Source: Sphingobium sp. AP50
GTDB lineage: Bacteria; Pseudomonadota; Alphaproteobacteria; Sphingomonadales; Sphingomonadaceae
Reading direction: 5' to 3'
DNA length: 64,000 nucleotides
NCBI RefSeq assembly: GCF_900109095.1
Contig: NZ_FNYZ01000002.1
Span: 310,001-374,000 of the forward strand
Shown here: positions 53,400-63,077 of the stretch, in pieces
How the letters are laid out: every line of letters begins with the position of its first letter
Numbering within the stretch: the stretch's first letter is position 1
Program-made: the position numbers and the translations under genes
Notes under the pieces: generated by a model
The model's database searches: none
The model's input: only the letters and a program-made list of their open reading frames with translations
Told to the model about the DNA's origin: nothing

Positions 53400-53603
53400 A
53401 TGCCCAAGATGAAGACCAAGAGCGGTGTGAAGAAGCGCTTCAAGTTCACCGCTACCGGCAAGGTCAAGCACGGCGTCGCTGGCAAGCGTCACCGCCTGAT
53501 CAGCCACAACTCGAAATATATTCGCCAGAACCGCGGCACCAGCGTGCTGTCGGATTCGGATGTCGGTCACGTGCGCCTGTGGGCGCCGTACGGCCTGAAG
53601 TAA
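53400..53603 (+). CDS. rpmI: 50S ribosomal protein L35
   Basis: 67 residues, highly basic: [20 protein letters not shown] at the N-terminus and [17 protein letters not shown] further on. AAGGAG ribosome-binding site. First gene of the rpmI-rplT operon; infC is not directly upstream (the 53198-53399 gap holds no gene), so the operon has its own promoter here. Confidence 0.98.
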   Translation: MPKMKTKSGVKKRFKFTATGKVKHGVAGKRHRLISHNSKYIRQNRGTSVLSDSDVGHVRLWAPYGLK

Positions 53604-53616
53604 GGAGGCCTGACCC

Positions 53617-53979
53617 ATGGCACGTGTCAAGCGTGGTGTAACCACGAAGGCGAAGCATAAGCGGATTCTAGATCAGGCGAAGGGCTATTATGGCCGTCGC
53701 AAGAATACGATCCGTGTCGCCCGTCAGGCTGTCGAAAAGGCCGGCCAGTATGCGTATCGCGACCGTAAGGTTAAGAAGCGCACCTTCCGTGGCCTGTGGA
53801 TCCAGCGCATCAACGCGGGCGTCCGCGCTGAAGGCCTGACCTATTCGCAGTTCATGCATGGCCTGAAGCTGGCCGGCGTGCAGCTGGACCGCAAGGTTCT
53901 GGCCGACATTGCGATGCACGAAGGCGAGGCGTTTAGCGCCATCATCGCCCAGGCGAAGGCTGCGCTGCCCGCAGCCTGA
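53617..53979 (+). CDS. rplT: 50S ribosomal protein L20
   Basis: 120 residues: [29 protein letters not shown], a long basic N-terminal extension, and the globular part [24 protein letters not shown]. Early 23S rRNA assembly protein. Starts 13 bases after rpmI with AGGAGG; followed by a rho-independent terminator. Confidence 0.98.
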   Translation: MARVKRGVTTKAKHKRILDQAKGYYGRRKNTIRVARQAVEKAGQYAYRDRKVKKRTFRGLWIQRINAGVRAEGLTYSQFMHGLKLAGVQLDRKVLADIAMHEGEAFSAIIAQAKAALPAA

Positions 53980-54005
53980 GCGGACTGATCGCAAGATCGT
54001 CTCAA

Positions 54006-54046
54006 GGGGCGCCGGGGCAGATGCTTCCGGCGCCCTTTTTGTTTTT
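54006..54046 (+). terminator. Rho-independent terminator of rpmI-rplT
   Basis: Stem GGGCGCCGG / CCGGCGCCC (54007-54015 / 54027-54035) followed by TTTTTGTTTTT. Confidence 0.93.
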
Positions 54047-54051
54047 ACTCG

Positions 54052-54119
54052 ACCTCCGTTCGTGCTGCCTCTTTCGAGCTATGCACGCGCCCTTCGACAG
54101 GCTCGGGGCGAACGGAGGT
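54052..54119. repeat. 68-bp intergenic element with 11-bp inverted ends
   Basis: ACCTCCGTTCG (54052-54062) and CGAACGGAGGT (54109-54119) are perfect inverted repeats; the interior includes CCTTCGACAGGCTCGG. It is related in its ends (CCGTTCG) to the 47856-48016 element. Confidence 0.75.
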
Positions 54120-54150
54120 TGGTTGAGCCTGAACATCGGGGGCCAATCCC

Positions 54151-54768
54151 ATGTCGCTGCATCTCTGGTGGTTGTATGTTACGGCAGTTTTCCTGATTTC
54201 GGCCACGCCCGGCCCCAATATGCTGCATGTGATGACGCAGAGCATCGCCCATGGCCCGCGCAAGGCGACCGCCACGATGGCAGGGCTGATGAGCGCGGTG
54301 CTGCTGTGCCTGATCGCCTCCGCGCTGGGTCTTGGCGCTTTACTGAAGGCGTCGCCGCGCCTGTTCGATGTGCTGCGCTATGCCGGTGTCGCGTACCTTG
54401 TCTGGCTGGGGATCAAGGCCTGGCGCGCGCCCGTGGGCGATAGCGAGGCGCAGGCGACCAACGCGCGTTCGGCGCGTGCGCTCTATGCCACCGGGCTGCT
54501 GACGGGCCTGTCCAATCCCAAGCTGATCGTCTTTGCCGCCGCGCTCTTCCCCCAGTTCATCGAACTGGATCGGCCCTTCTGGGTCCAGCTTGCGATCCTG
54601 ATCGTCAGCTTCGTGGTGATCGAAAGCTTCTGGTACGGCGTCTATGCCTTGGGCGGCCTGCGCCTCGCCCGCTGGCTGGAGCCCGCCAACCGGCAGAAGC
54701 TGTTCAACCGTGGCACCGGATTGATGTTCATCGGCTTTGGCGGGGCGTTGCTGGGCGCGCGGGCTTAA
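54151..54768 (+). CDS. LysE family translocator
   Basis: 205 residues, six membrane helices. Conserved N-terminal VFLISATPGPNMLHVMTQSIAHG (P-G-P-N motif), then KASPRLFDVLRYAGVAYLVWLGIKAWR and GLLTGLSNPKLIVFAAALFPQF. Members export amino acids or derivatives (RhtB-type); substrate not predictable. Flanked by repeats on both sides. Confidence 0.92.
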   Translation: MSLHLWWLYVTAVFLISATPGPNMLHVMTQSIAHGPRKATATMAGLMSAVLLCLIASALGLGALLKASPRLFDVLRYAGVAYLVWLGIKAWRAPVGDSEAQATNARSARALYATGLLTGLSNPKLIVFAAALFPQFIELDRPFWVQLAILIVSFVVIESFWYGVYALGGLRLARWLEPANRQKLFNRGTGLMFIGFGGALLGARA

Positions 54769-54778
54769 CCTCCCCGCC

Positions 54779-54826
54779 GTCATTCCCGCGAAAGCGGGTT
54801 TGACCGAGTCACGTGCCTCGGTCAAA
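54779..54826. repeat. 20-bp REP-like repeat followed by the 28-nt GTCACGTGC hairpin, copy 2
   Basis: GTCATTCCCGCGAAAGCGGG (54779-54798) is followed directly by the perfect hairpin TTTGACCGAG-TCACGTGC-CTCGGTCAAA (54799-54826). The exact reverse complement of the 20-mer lies at 55193-55212 on the other side of the GIY-YIG gene and again at 63041-63060. Confidence 0.9.
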
Positions 54827-54843
54827 CATCTCCCGAGATAGCC

Positions 54844-55170
54844 ATGTCGCGCGAGATCAACCCAACCGCTTACATTCTTGCGAGCCGCAGAAACGGTACA
54901 CTTTACGCAGGTGTCACCGCTGACCTTATAAAGCGCCTCTACAAGCATCGAAACGGCTTGATCGAAGGCTTCACGAAAGACTACGGCGTCAAGCGCCTGG
55001 TCTGGTTCGAACCGCATGACAGCATGGACAGCGCCATCCTGCGGGAAAAGCGGATCAAGAAATGGAACAGGCAGTGGAAGATTGAGCTGATCGAAGCTGG
55101 CAATCCTGACTGGGATGATCTGGCGCTGGACTTTGGCTTTGAGCCTTTGTCCTCTTTACGTAGCGACTGA
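54844..55170 (+). CDS. Stand-alone GIY-YIG nuclease family protein
   Basis: 108 residues. The UvrC-like GIY-YIG core reads TAYILASRRNGTLYAGVT (degenerate GIY...YxG), with the catalytic-region Arg (DLIKRLYKHRNG), and FTKDYGVKRLVWFEPHDSMDSAILREKRIKKWNR carrying the Glu-containing helix. These small single-domain nucleases are common multicopy genes in alphaproteobacteria; function unknown. It sits between inverted copies of a 20-bp repeat, so gene plus flanks could be a dispersed cassette. Confidence 0.88.
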   Translation: MSREINPTAYILASRRNGTLYAGVTADLIKRLYKHRNGLIEGFTKDYGVKRLVWFEPHDSMDSAILREKRIKKWNRQWKIELIEAGNPDWDDLALDFGFEPLSSLRSD

Positions 55171-55192
55171 CCGGCAGGTCAGGAGATGGGTT

Positions 55193-55212
55193 CCCGCTTT
55201 CGCGGGAATGAC
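55193..55212. repeat. REP-like 20-mer, inverted copy upstream of pheS
   Basis: CCCGCTTTCGCGGGAATGAC, exact reverse complement of 54779-54798; ends 15 bases before the pheS start codon. Confidence 0.92.
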
Positions 55213-55227
55213 GAAGGTTTGAAAATT

Positions 55228-56319
55228 ATGACCGAAATTAGCGCATTGAAAGCCGGCCTGATCGCCGACATCGCCGCCGCCGGCACGCTCGACGCGCTGG
55301 AGGCGCTGCGGGTGGGCGCGCTGGGCAAGAGTGGGGTCGTGACTGGCCTGCTGAAAACGCTTGGGCCCATGTCGCCGGACGAGCGGATGGAGAAGGGCCC
55401 GCCGATCCAGGATCTGCGCGAGAGCGTGACTGCCGCGCTGGCCGACAAGAAGGCCGCGCTGGAACAGGCTGCGCTGGACGCGAAGCTGGCGTCTGAAAAG
55501 GTCGACATGACCCTGCCCGCCGATCTGGGTCCGCAAGGGTCGGTCCATGCCGTCAGTCAGGTGATGGACGAACTGGCGGAAGTCTTCGCGGACCTCGGCT
55601 TCTCGGTCGCGACCGGACCGGAGATCGAGGACGACTGGCATAATTTCACCGCGCTCAATATCCCGGAGACGCACCCGGCGCGCGCGATGCACGACACCTT
55701 CTACTTCCCTGATGAAGAGGGACAGAAGAAGATGCTGCTGCGCACCCACACCTCGCCGGTGCAGATCCGCACGATGATGACGCAGGAGCCGCCGATCCGC
55801 ATCATCGCGCCCGGCCGCGTCTATCGCAGCGACAGCGACGCGACTCACACGCCGATGTTCCACCAGATCGAAGGTCTGGTGATCGACAAGGGCATCACGC
55901 TGGGGCACCTCAAATGGACGCTGGAAACTTTCCTCAAGGCGTTCTTCGAGCGCGAGGACATCGTCCTGCGCCTGCGCCCCAGCTATTTCCCCTTCACCGA
56001 ACCCTCGGTGGAAGTCGACGTCGGCTACACGCTGACCAATGGCCAGCGCGTGATCGGCGGCGACGGCGATGCGGCCGGTGGCGGCTGGCTGGAAGTGCTG
56101 GGCAGCGGTATGGTCAACCGTCGCGTGATCGAGGCGTGCGGGCTTGATCCCGACGAATGGCAGGGCTTTGCCTTCGGTACCGGCGTCGATCGGCTCGCCA
56201 TGCTGAAATATGGCATGAACGACCTGCGCGCCTTCTTCGACGGCGATCTGCGCTGGCTGAAACATTATGGATTTTCGGCACTCGACGTGCCCACGCTGTC
56301 GGGAGGAGTCGGCGCATGA
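55228..56319 (+). CDS. pheS: Phenylalanine--tRNA ligase subunit alpha
   Basis: 363 residues from the ATG at 55228; a longer reading would translate the repeat. N-terminal coiled coil, then class II motifs: [46 protein letters not shown] and [22 protein letters not shown] (motif 3). Forms an alpha2beta2 enzyme with PheT. Overlaps pheT by four bases (ATGA). Confidence 0.96.
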   Translation: MTEISALKAGLIADIAAAGTLDALEALRVGALGKSGVVTGLLKTLGPMSPDERMEKGPPIQDLRESVTAALADKKAALEQAALDAKLASEKVDMTLPADLGPQGSVHAVSQVMDELAEVFADLGFSVATGPEIEDDWHNFTALNIPETHPARAMHDTFYFPDEEGQKKMLLRTHTSPVQIRTMMTQEPPIRIIAPGRVYRSDSDATHTPMFHQIEGLVIDKGITLGHLKWTLETFLKAFFEREDIVLRLRPSYFPFTEPSVEVDVGYTLTNGQRVIGGDGDAAGGGWLEVLGSGMVNRRVIEACGLDPDEWQGFAFGTGVDRLAMLKYGMNDLRAFFDGDLRWLKHYGFSALDVPTLSGGVGA

Positions 56320-58733
56320 AGTTCACCCTGAGCTGGCTCAAGACGCATCTCAACACCGACGCTGATCTGGCCACCATTCTCAAGACCTTGAACGCCATCG
56401 GGCTTGAGGTCGAGGGCGTCGAGAACCCGGCCGAGAAACTGGGCGCGTTCAAGATCGCCAAGGTGCTGACCGCTGAACGCCACCCGCAGGCGGACAAGTT
56501 GCAGGTGCTGAGCGTCGACCATGGTGACGGGAATCCGTTGCAGGTCGTATGCGGCGCGCCCAATGCGCGGGCGGGTCTGATCGGCGTGTTCGGGGTCGAG
56601 GGCGCGGTGGTGCCGGTCAACGGCATGGTGCTGAAGAAGACTGCGATCCGGGGCGTCGAATCCAACGGCATGATGTGCAGCTTCCGCGAACTGGAACTGG
56701 GCGAGGATCATGACGGCATCATCGAACTGGCCGAAAGCGCGCCAGTGGGTCAGGTCTATGCCAATTGGGCGGGTCTGAACGATCCGGTCATCGACGTCAG
56801 CATCACGCCGAACCGGCAGGACTGTATGGGCGTGCGCGGCATCGCGCGCGATCTGGCTGCGGCGGGCCTCGGCACGCTGAACGCCATCATCGTGCCGGAG
56901 ATTGCAGGCGGTGGTCCGGGACCGGACGTGCGGACGGACGATGTGGACGGCTGCCCTGCCTTCTTCGCGCGCACTGTGCGCGGCGTGACCAATGGCGCGT
57001 CGCCCGACTGGATGGCCAAGCGACTGAAGGCGATCGGCCAGAAGCCGATCAGCACCTTGGTCGACATCACCAACTATATCATGATCGATCTTGGCCGGCC
57101 GCTGCATGTCTATGACATGGCGAGCCTGAAGGGCGGCCTGGTCGCGCGCAAGGGCAAGATCGGCGAGCAGGTGCTGGCGCTGAACGGCAAGACCTACACC
57201 GTCGACGAGAGCATGACCGTCATCGCCGACGATGAAGCGGTGCACGATATCGGCGGCATCATGGGCGGCGAGCATTCGGGCGCGCAGGACGGCACGACCG
57301 ACGTGCTGATCGAATGCGCCTATTTCACGCCGGAGCGGATCGCGGTGACGGGGCAGAAGCTGACCCTGACCAGCGACGCACGTGGCCGGTTCGAGCGTGG
57401 GGTCGATCCGGCGTTTCTGGACGATGGCCTGTCGATCGCGACCAGCCTGGTCGTCAGCCTGTGCGGCGGCACGCCCAGCGAGGCGACCCGCGCGGGGACG
57501 CCGCCCGCGACGCCGAAGACCGTGGCCTATGCCCCCGACCAGTGCCTGTCGCTGGCCGGCGTGGACGTGCCCGCTGATGAACAGCAGCGCATCCTCGAAA
57601 GCCTGGGCTTTGCCGTCAGCGTGAGCGGCGGCGGGGTCGAATATCAGGACGGCATGCCTGTCAGCGTGCCGGCAAGCTGGAGCATTACGGTGCCGACCTG
57701 GCGCCGCGACGTCGATGGCTGGCCCGACATTGTCGAGGAAGTGGTGCGCATCGTGGGTCTAGGCAAGGTGCCTTCCACCCCGCTGCCGCGCGTGCCGGGC
57801 GTGGCCCGCCCAACCGCAACGCCTGAGCAACTGGTCGAGCGCCGGGTGCGGCGCACAGCGGCGGCGCGTGGGCTGGCCGAGGCGATCAACTGGTCCTTCC
57901 TGTCCGAAAAGGAGGCCGCTGCCGTGGGCGGCGGTGACTGGACTCTGGCCAATCCGATCTCCGAAGATCTGAAGGTCATGCGGCCTTCGCTGCTGCCCGG
58001 CCTGCTGTCGGCGACGAAGCGCAATGTCGATCGCAGCGCGACCAGCATCCGCCTGTTCGAGCTGGGTCGCCGCTACTTCAAGCAGGGCGAGCGGGCGACC
58101 GTGGGCTTCGTGCTGGCGGGCGAGAAGACAGCGCGTGGCTGGCAGAGCGGCAAGGCGCGGGCTTTCGATGCGTTCGATGCCAAAGCTGAAGTGATCGCGT
58201 TGCTGGCAGCCGCCGGTGCGCCGGTGGGCAATCTCCAGAATTTCGGGGAAGCGTCGGCCGCCTATCATCCGGGGCAATCGGGCACGTTGCGGCTGGGGCC
58301 GAAGGTGGTGCTGGCCGAATATGGCGTGCTGCATCCGTCGCTCGCCAAGCAGTTCGGCCTATCCGGCACGGTGGTCGCGGGCGAAATCTTCCTCGACGCC
58401 ATTCCGGGCAAGCGCAAGAGCGGCTTCATGCGCGCGCCTTATGCGCCGCCGGCCTTGCAGGCGGTGAAGCGCGACTTCGCCTTCATCGTGCCGGAAGCGG
58501 TCGAGGCCGATGCGCTGGTGCGCAGCGTCAAGGGCGCGGACAAGAAGAGCATCGTCGACGCGCGTCTGTTCGACGTCTTCGTCGGGCCGGACGTGGAGGA
58601 TGGCTATAAGTCGCTCGCCATCGAAGTGACGTTGCAACCGGGCGAAAAGAGCTTTTCGCAGGAAGAGCTGGAGGCGATCAGCGCGGCCGTGGTCAAGGCC
58701 GCGCAGAAGCTGGGCGGTAGCCTGCGGGGCTGA
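56316..58733 (+). CDS. pheT: Phenylalanine--tRNA ligase subunit beta
   Basis: 805 residues, the usual length. N-terminal [12 protein letters not shown] and the tRNA-binding domain (residues about 40-150, [20 protein letters not shown]), B3/B4 editing domain with FFARTVRGV and [21 protein letters not shown]5 domain, catalytic-like domain ([10 protein letters not shown]), and the C-terminal ferredoxin-fold anticodon-binding domain ([19 protein letters not shown]). Coupled to pheS; followed by a terminator. Confidence 0.96.
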   Translation: MKFTLSWLKTHLNTDADLATILKTLNAIGLEVEGVENPAEKLGAFKIAKVLTAERHPQADKLQVLSVDHGDGNPLQVVCGAPNARAGLIGVFGVEGAVVPVNGMVLKKTAIRGVESNGMMCSFRELELGEDHDGIIELAESAPVGQVYANWAGLNDPVIDVSITPNRQDCMGVRGIARDLAAAGLGTLNAIIVPEIAGGGPGPDVRTDDVDGCPAFFARTVRGVTNGASPDWMAKRLKAIGQKPISTLVDITNYIMIDLGRPLHVYDMASLKGGLVARKGKIGEQVLALNGKTYTVDESMTVIADDEAVHDIGGIMGGEHSGAQDGTTDVLIECAYFTPERIAVTGQKLTLTSDARGRFERGVDPAFLDDGLSIATSLVVSLCGGTPSEATRAGTPPATPKTVAYAPDQCLSLAGVDVPADEQQRILESLGFAVSVSGGGVEYQDGMPVSVPASWSITVPTWRRDVDGWPDIVEEVVRIVGLGKVPSTPLPRVPGVARPTATPEQLVERRVRRTAAARGLAEAINWSFLSEKEAAAVGGGDWTLANPISEDLKVMRPSLLPGLLSATKRNVDRSATSIRLFELGRRYFKQGERATVGFVLAGEKTARGWQSGKARAFDAFDAKAEVIALLAAAGAPVGNLQNFGEASAAYHPGQSGTLRLGPKVVLAEYGVLHPSLAKQFGLSGTVVAGEIFLDAIPGKRKSGFMRAPYAPPALQAVKRDFAFIVPEAVEADALVRSVKGADKKSIVDARLFDVFVGPDVEDGYKSLAIEVTLQPGEKSFSQEELEAISAAVVKAAQKLGGSLRG

Positions 58734-58753
58734 ACGCTCTCTTTAGAGTCATA

Positions 58754-58790
58754 GAAAAAGGCGCGATGGTCGATCATCGCGCCTTTTTTT
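58754..58790 (+). terminator. Rho-independent terminator of pheST
   Basis: Stem GGCGCGATG / CATCGCGCC (58760-58768 / 58775-58783), preceded by AAAAA and followed by TTTTTTT. Confidence 0.94.
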
Positions 58791-58845
58791 GCATGTGCCG
58801 GTTTCAGACAGGAACGGGGCAGCCCGAACGGGTGTGGGTTACGGC

Positions 58846-59085
58846 TTACAGATCGACGCCGGCCGCGATCGCTTCCAGCTTGCGGATGCGTTCCTTGAGG
58901 TCGGCGACCTCGATCCGGGCAGCGGCGGTGGGCGGCGCGCTGTCGTCGCTGTGGCCGTAGCGGATCAGCTCGGCGCGCTTGAGTTCCAGCCAGCCATTCC
59001 AGCCGCGCAGGCCGGCAAGGGTCAGGATGGTGAGGCCGACCAGGCTGGCCCCGGCCAGAGTCATGTAGAGATAGGGGTCTTGCAT
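58846..59085 (-). CDS. PspB-like small membrane protein, paralogue 4 of the psp array
   Basis: 79 residues (GGGAGG ribosome-binding site). One N-terminal membrane helix (YLYMTLAGASLVGLTILTLAG), a basic juxtamembrane segment (WLELKRAELIRYGHSD), and a short coiled coil (ARIEVADLKERIRKLEAI). Same plan as PspB and as the three genes before it in the operon, but the most diverged: the ERIxVLERI segment reads ERIRKLEAI and the C-terminal EI-x-x-LR end is missing. Last gene of the leftward psp transcript. Confidence 0.72.
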   Translation of the reverse strand: MQDPYLYMTLAGASLVGLTILTLAGLRGWNGWLELKRAELIRYGHSDDSAPPTAAARIEVADLKERIRKLEAIAAGVDL

Positions 59086-59114
59086 ATAAGCCTCCCTGTC
59101 CGATCGGACGACGA

Positions 59115-59366
59115 TCAGTCGCGGTCCCGGAGTTTTTCGAATTCCCGCTCCAGCGCGGTGGAGCCATCCGTTGCGAGCCGTTCCAGCACGGCGACGCGGT
59201 CCTTGAGTGCCTTCACTTCCGCACGCAACCTTTCCGTTTCCGGATCGGGTCCGCGCTGGATCAGTGCTTCGCCCTTGCCGTGGCGCACGACGCCATATTT
59301 GGCGCGGACGACGCTGGCGACGGCGGTGATCGCGACGATGGCGACGACCATTTCAAACGGGCCCAT
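59115..59366 (-). CDS. PspB-like small membrane protein, paralogue 3
   Basis: 83 residues from the ATG at 59366 (AGGGAG eight bases before it; a GTG at 59375 would start inside that site). Membrane helix FEMVVAIVAITAVASVVRA, the RYGVVRHGKGE-like basic turn (AKYGVVRHGKGEAL), then coiled coil ERLRAEVKALKDRVAVLERLATDGS ending EREFEKLRDRD. The VLERLATD signature and the E-x-x-x-LR end match the neighbouring paralogues. Probable component of the membrane arm of the Psp response. Confidence 0.75.
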   Translation of the reverse strand: MGPFEMVVAIVAITAVASVVRAKYGVVRHGKGEALIQRGPDPETERLRAEVKALKDRVAVLERLATDGSTALEREFEKLRDRD

Positions 59367-59457
59367 TTTGATCACTCCCTGATAAGATTATGGCGCGGGC
59401 AGTTTGGTTTGGCATCATTTTGCCGAAAAACCGGTGCCCACTTTTCGAATGATGCCG

Positions 59458-59802
59458 TCAGTTGGCCGGGCTGCGCAGTTGTTCGATCTCGCGGGTCAAC
59501 TGGTGGCTGCTGTCGGTGACGATGCGTTCGACAACGATCAGGCGATCCTTCATCGATCCGATCTCCGCGCGAAGCTGGGCATTTTCCTGGCTCAGCAGCT
59601 TGATGCGCTCGACCATTTCCTCATTCTTCTGCGGATAGACGGCCTTGCCCCAGCTATTTTCCAGTGGATAGCCGTGGCGTACCCGGAGCCAGGTGGTGAA
59701 AATCCAGCCGGCAACCGCCATGGCGCCAATCAACAACCCTCCACCGATGATCCACGGCAGGTTCGGGATGATGACCGCATCTGCAATATCAACCTTATTC
59801 AT
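59458..59802 (-). CDS. PspB-like small membrane protein, paralogue 2
   Basis: 114 residues. A membrane helix (PWIIGGGLLIGAMAVAGWIFTTW) is followed by the juxtamembrane motif WLRVRHGYPLENSWGKAV, nearly the same as in paralogue 1 (WVRARHGYPVENEWSGVA). A coiled coil (ERIKLLSQENAQLRAEIGSMKDRLIVVERIVTDSS) follows, ending LTREIEQLR. The shared motifs show that paralogues 1 and 2 arose by tandem duplication. Unknown function; context and architecture indicate a Psp role. Confidence 0.75.
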   Translation of the reverse strand: MNKVDIADAVIIPNLPWIIGGGLLIGAMAVAGWIFTTWLRVRHGYPLENSWGKAVYPQKNEEMVERIKLLSQENAQLRAEIGSMKDRLIVVERIVTDSSHQLTREIEQLRSPAN

Positions 59803-59825
59803 GATCTTTCCCCTTGCCCGGTCGG

Positions 59826-60116
59826 TCAGCGTAGCGCGTCGATTTCGCGCGCGGTGCGGGTGGCGGGATCGGTGGCGATCCTCTCCAGCACGGCGATGCG
59901 CTCTTCAAGACGGCTGATGCGGCCAACCAGCTTTTCGTTTTCGCTTGAAAGCAGGTCGATTTTTCGACCGGCGTCGGGATCGGTTCGATGAGCGACGCCC
60001 GACCATTCATTTTCCACCGGATAGCCATGGCGGGCACGGACCCAGGTGGTGATGACCCAGCCCATCGTCGACATGGCGATGATGGCGAGGACGAAGAGGG
60101 GGCTGCCGAAGCTCAT
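59826..60116 (-). CDS. PspB-like small membrane protein, paralogue 1
   Basis: 96 residues. Membrane helix FVLAIIAMSTMGWVITTW, motif WVRARHGYPVENEW, then coiled coil IDLLSSENEKLVGRISRLEERIAVLERIATDPAT ending TAREIDALR. PspB itself has LARRLEERLQTVERIVAADN in the equivalent place, so the coiled-coil core is common to all. Directly downstream of pspC on the same strand. Confidence 0.77.
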   Translation of the reverse strand: MSFGSPLFVLAIIAMSTMGWVITTWVRARHGYPVENEWSGVAHRTDPDAGRKIDLLSSENEKLVGRISRLEERIAVLERIATDPATRTAREIDALR

Positions 60117-60150
60117 GATGACTCTCCCTGTTTATACCCCGGCCGGTTCT

Positions 60151-60531
60151 TCAGCGCAGGCTGTCGATCTCTTCGGCGAGGCGGGTGTTGCGGCTGGTAT
60201 AATAGATTTCGATGTCGGCCAGACGGCGATCGATATCGCGGAACTTGGACCGCACATCGCGGGTGGAGCGCGCCGGATTGCTGCGCACGCCCTGCCAGAA
60301 TTTCTCGTCATCGCGATCCGCATAAAGGCCGGTCGGCTTGTTCTCGGCGAAATAGGCGACGACGAAATAGGCTATCAGCGTCCAGGGGAAGGCGCCCATC
60401 AGGGTGATGAGCACCGCGCCGACCCGGACCCAGACAACGTCGATCCCGCTATAGTCGGCAATGCCCGAGCAGACGCCCATCCATTTGCCATTAGCCTTGT
60501 CGAGGTAGAATTTGGTGCGGCGGGCGGTCAT
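60151..60531 (-). CDS. pspC: Envelope stress response protein PspC
   Basis: 126 residues from the ATG at 60531. PspC domain: FYLDKANGKWMGVCSGIADYSGIDVVWVRVG, followed by the membrane helix AVLITLMGAFPWTLIAYFVVAYF. The C-terminal extension (RSKFRDIDRRLADIEIYYTSRNTRLAEEIDSLR) is a coiled coil ending in the same EI-D-x-LR sequence as the PspB-like paralogues. In enterobacteria PspB and PspC sense membrane stress and sequester PspA. Starts one base from the pspB stop. Confidence 0.92.
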   Translation of the reverse strand: MTARRTKFYLDKANGKWMGVCSGIADYSGIDVVWVRVGAVLITLMGAFPWTLIAYFVVAYFAENKPTGLYADRDDEKFWQGVRSNPARSTRDVRSKFRDIDRRLADIEIYYTSRNTRLAEEIDSLR

Positions 60532-60532
60532 G

Positions 60533-60799
60533 TCAGTTCCTCCGGTCGAAATCATAGCCGTCGTCGGACGACGGGCGCTGCGGGCGGAAATCGGGATTGT
60601 CGGCGGCGACGATCCGTTCGACCGTCTGGAGCCGTTCTTCGAGGCGACGGGCGAGAAGGTGGAGTTCGTCCAGCAGCTTCTCATCCTCGTCGGTGATCTT
60701 GGGCGCCTGCTTCCACTTGGTGACATAGTGGAAGATCAGCCAGGGCATGCCGATGAACAGCATGCCGCAAACCATGATCGGCAGGAACACGTCTTCCAT
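60533..60799 (-). CDS. pspB: Envelope stress response protein PspB
   Basis: 88 residues. Membrane helix (VFLPIMVCGMLFIGMPWLIFHYV), then WKQAPKITDEDEKLLDELHLLARRLEERLQTVERIV, the canonical PspB cytoplasmic coiled coil, and an acidic/aromatic tail (SSDDGYDFDRRN). Sits four bases after pspA and next to pspC, the standard pspABC order. Confidence 0.92.
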   Translation of the reverse strand: MEDVFLPIMVCGMLFIGMPWLIFHYVTKWKQAPKITDEDEKLLDELHLLARRLEERLQTVERIVAADNPDFRPQRPSSDDGYDFDRRN

Positions 60800-60803
60800 C
60801 GGA

Positions 60804-61472
60804 TCAGGCTCCCTTGTTCATCGAGGCCTTGAGCGCGGCGAGATCGGCATCGACCTTGTCGGCCGACTTCAGCTCCGCAATCTCTTCCTCCAGCGTCTTG
60901 GGCTGGCCGCCCAGCGTCACGGCATCGGCGCGGCCTTCGGCCAGATCGACCCGGCGTTCCAGCATGTCGAAGCGGGCAAAGGCGTCATTGACCTTCTCGC
61001 CGGCATAGGCTTCGCGGACGCGCAGGCGATTTTCGGCGCTCTGCATCCGGGTGACCAGGCTGTTCTGGCGGACACGGGCTTCGCGCAGCTTGCCTTGCAG
61101 CTTGGCGATGTCTTCTTCCGAGGCCCGCAGCGCTTCGTCCAGCGTCTCGATCTCATGATTGAGATGGTCGGCCATGTCGGCGGCCTTCTGACGTTCGACC
61201 AGCGCGGCCTTCGCGAGGTCTTCGCGATCCTTCGAGAGGGCGAGTTGCGCCTTTTCCGTCCAGCTATCCTGCAAGGCGTTCAGCTTGGCGATGTGGCGGC
61301 GCATTTCCTTCTGGTCGGCGATGGTGCGCGCGGCCGAGGCGCGGACTTCCACCAGCGTCTCCTCCATTTCGAGGATGATCATGCGGATCATCTTCGCCGG
61401 GTCTTCCGCCTTGTCCAGCAAGTCGGTGACATTGGCGGCGATGATGTCGCGGGTGCGGGAGAAAATACCCAT
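60804..61472 (-). CDS. pspA: Phage shock protein A
   Basis: 222 residues from the ATG at 61472. PspA/IM30 helical ESCRT-III-like fold: MGIFSRTRDIIAANVTDLLDKAEDPAKMIRM, KEMRRHIAKLNAL, ERQKAADMADHLNHEIETL and RMQSAENRLRVREAYAGEKVNDAFARF. In enterobacteria it binds stressed inner membrane and inhibits PspF. The C-terminal tail is short. First large gene of the leftward operon, behind a 57-residue ORF and a sigma54 promoter. Confidence 0.95.
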   Translation of the reverse strand: MGIFSRTRDIIAANVTDLLDKAEDPAKMIRMIILEMEETLVEVRASAARTIADQKEMRRHIAKLNALQDSWTEKAQLALSKDREDLAKAALVERQKAADMADHLNHEIETLDEALRASEEDIAKLQGKLREARVRQNSLVTRMQSAENRLRVREAYAGEKVNDAFARFDMLERRVDLAEGRADAVTLGGQPKTLEEEIAELKSADKVDADLAALKASMNKGA

Positions 61473-61559
61473 TTTAACGTCACTCCTGGTCGTATCTTGT
61501 TTCAGGTGCCGGGGCGGGCGAGAGGGGGGCATTCCCGCCCCGGCCGGGTTTTGCGATCC

Positions 61560-61733
61560 TTACGCAAGATAGCGCAGGGTCGCGGGGGTGTCTTGCGTCG
61601 CGAGAACCACGCCTTCGCTGGCGCGGGCCGGACCGACCGCCGAAAGGATCAAAGTCGATCCGAACAGGACGGCGGCGATGGTGACCGACATAAGCTGGCC
61701 GATTTCGCGAACGCTGTTGGTCTGCTTTTCCAT
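61560..61733 (-). CDS. 57-residue membrane protein at the head of the psp operon
   Basis: Starts at the ATG at 61733 with AGGGAG eight bases upstream and ends at TAA 61560. Sequence plan: MEKQTNSVREIGQLMSVTI, hydrophobic AAVLFGSTLILSAVGPARA (membrane helix or signal peptide with an ARA-like cleavage site), then a short polar tail ending TLRYLA. It lies between the sigma54 promoter and pspA, so it should be the first cistron induced by stress. No homologue recognised. Confidence 0.72.
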   Translation of the reverse strand: MEKQTNSVREIGQLMSVTIAAVLFGSTLILSAVGPARASEGVVLATQDTPATLRYLA

Positions 61734-61798
61734 TTTCTAGCTCCCTGAACCTTGGCCTTCATGTGCTTTCCGCATTTCGCTGCGGATTGCCCATAGCT

Positions 61799-61816
61799 TT
61801 GCAGGCAGCGTGCCAA
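61799..61816 (-). promoter_or_regulatory. Sigma54 (-24/-12) promoter of the psp operon
   Basis: On the minus strand TTGGCACG-CTGC-CTGCA matches the sigma54 consensus TGGCACG-N4-TTGCA in all but one position, with the essential GG (-24) and GC (-12) exactly ten bases apart. The expected transcription start is near 61790, giving a leader of about 57 nt to the 57-residue ORF. Its position between pspF and the psp operon matches PspF-dependent activation. Confidence 0.88.
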
Positions 61817-61917
61817 TTTGAAAAAATGGCGGATTTCCTTCATTCTCGGTTCAGCTGGCAAGGCCGGGCCAGAATTTGACTTGCCGAAAGGTGGGAAATT
61901 TCACCATAAGTTGGCGC

Positions 61918-62943
<1,026 letters not shown>

Positions 62944-62972
62944 AGGGCACCCAAGCGCCACTATACAACGCC

Positions 62973-63060
62973 GTCATCCTTACGAAGGCGGGGACCATCC
63001 CCTCGCCTTCGCGTCATAAAATAGTGTTGAGACATGGATTCCCGCTTTCGCGGGAATGAC
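62973..63060. repeat. REP-like repeat pair downstream of pspF
   Basis: A degenerate GTCATCCTTACGAAGGCGGG (62973-62992) faces an exact copy of CCCGCTTTCGCGGGAATGAC (63041-63060), giving an overall inverted arrangement between the convergent pspF and dehydrogenase genes. Confidence 0.82.
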
Positions 63061-63077
63061 GAAAATGAATATGCGGG

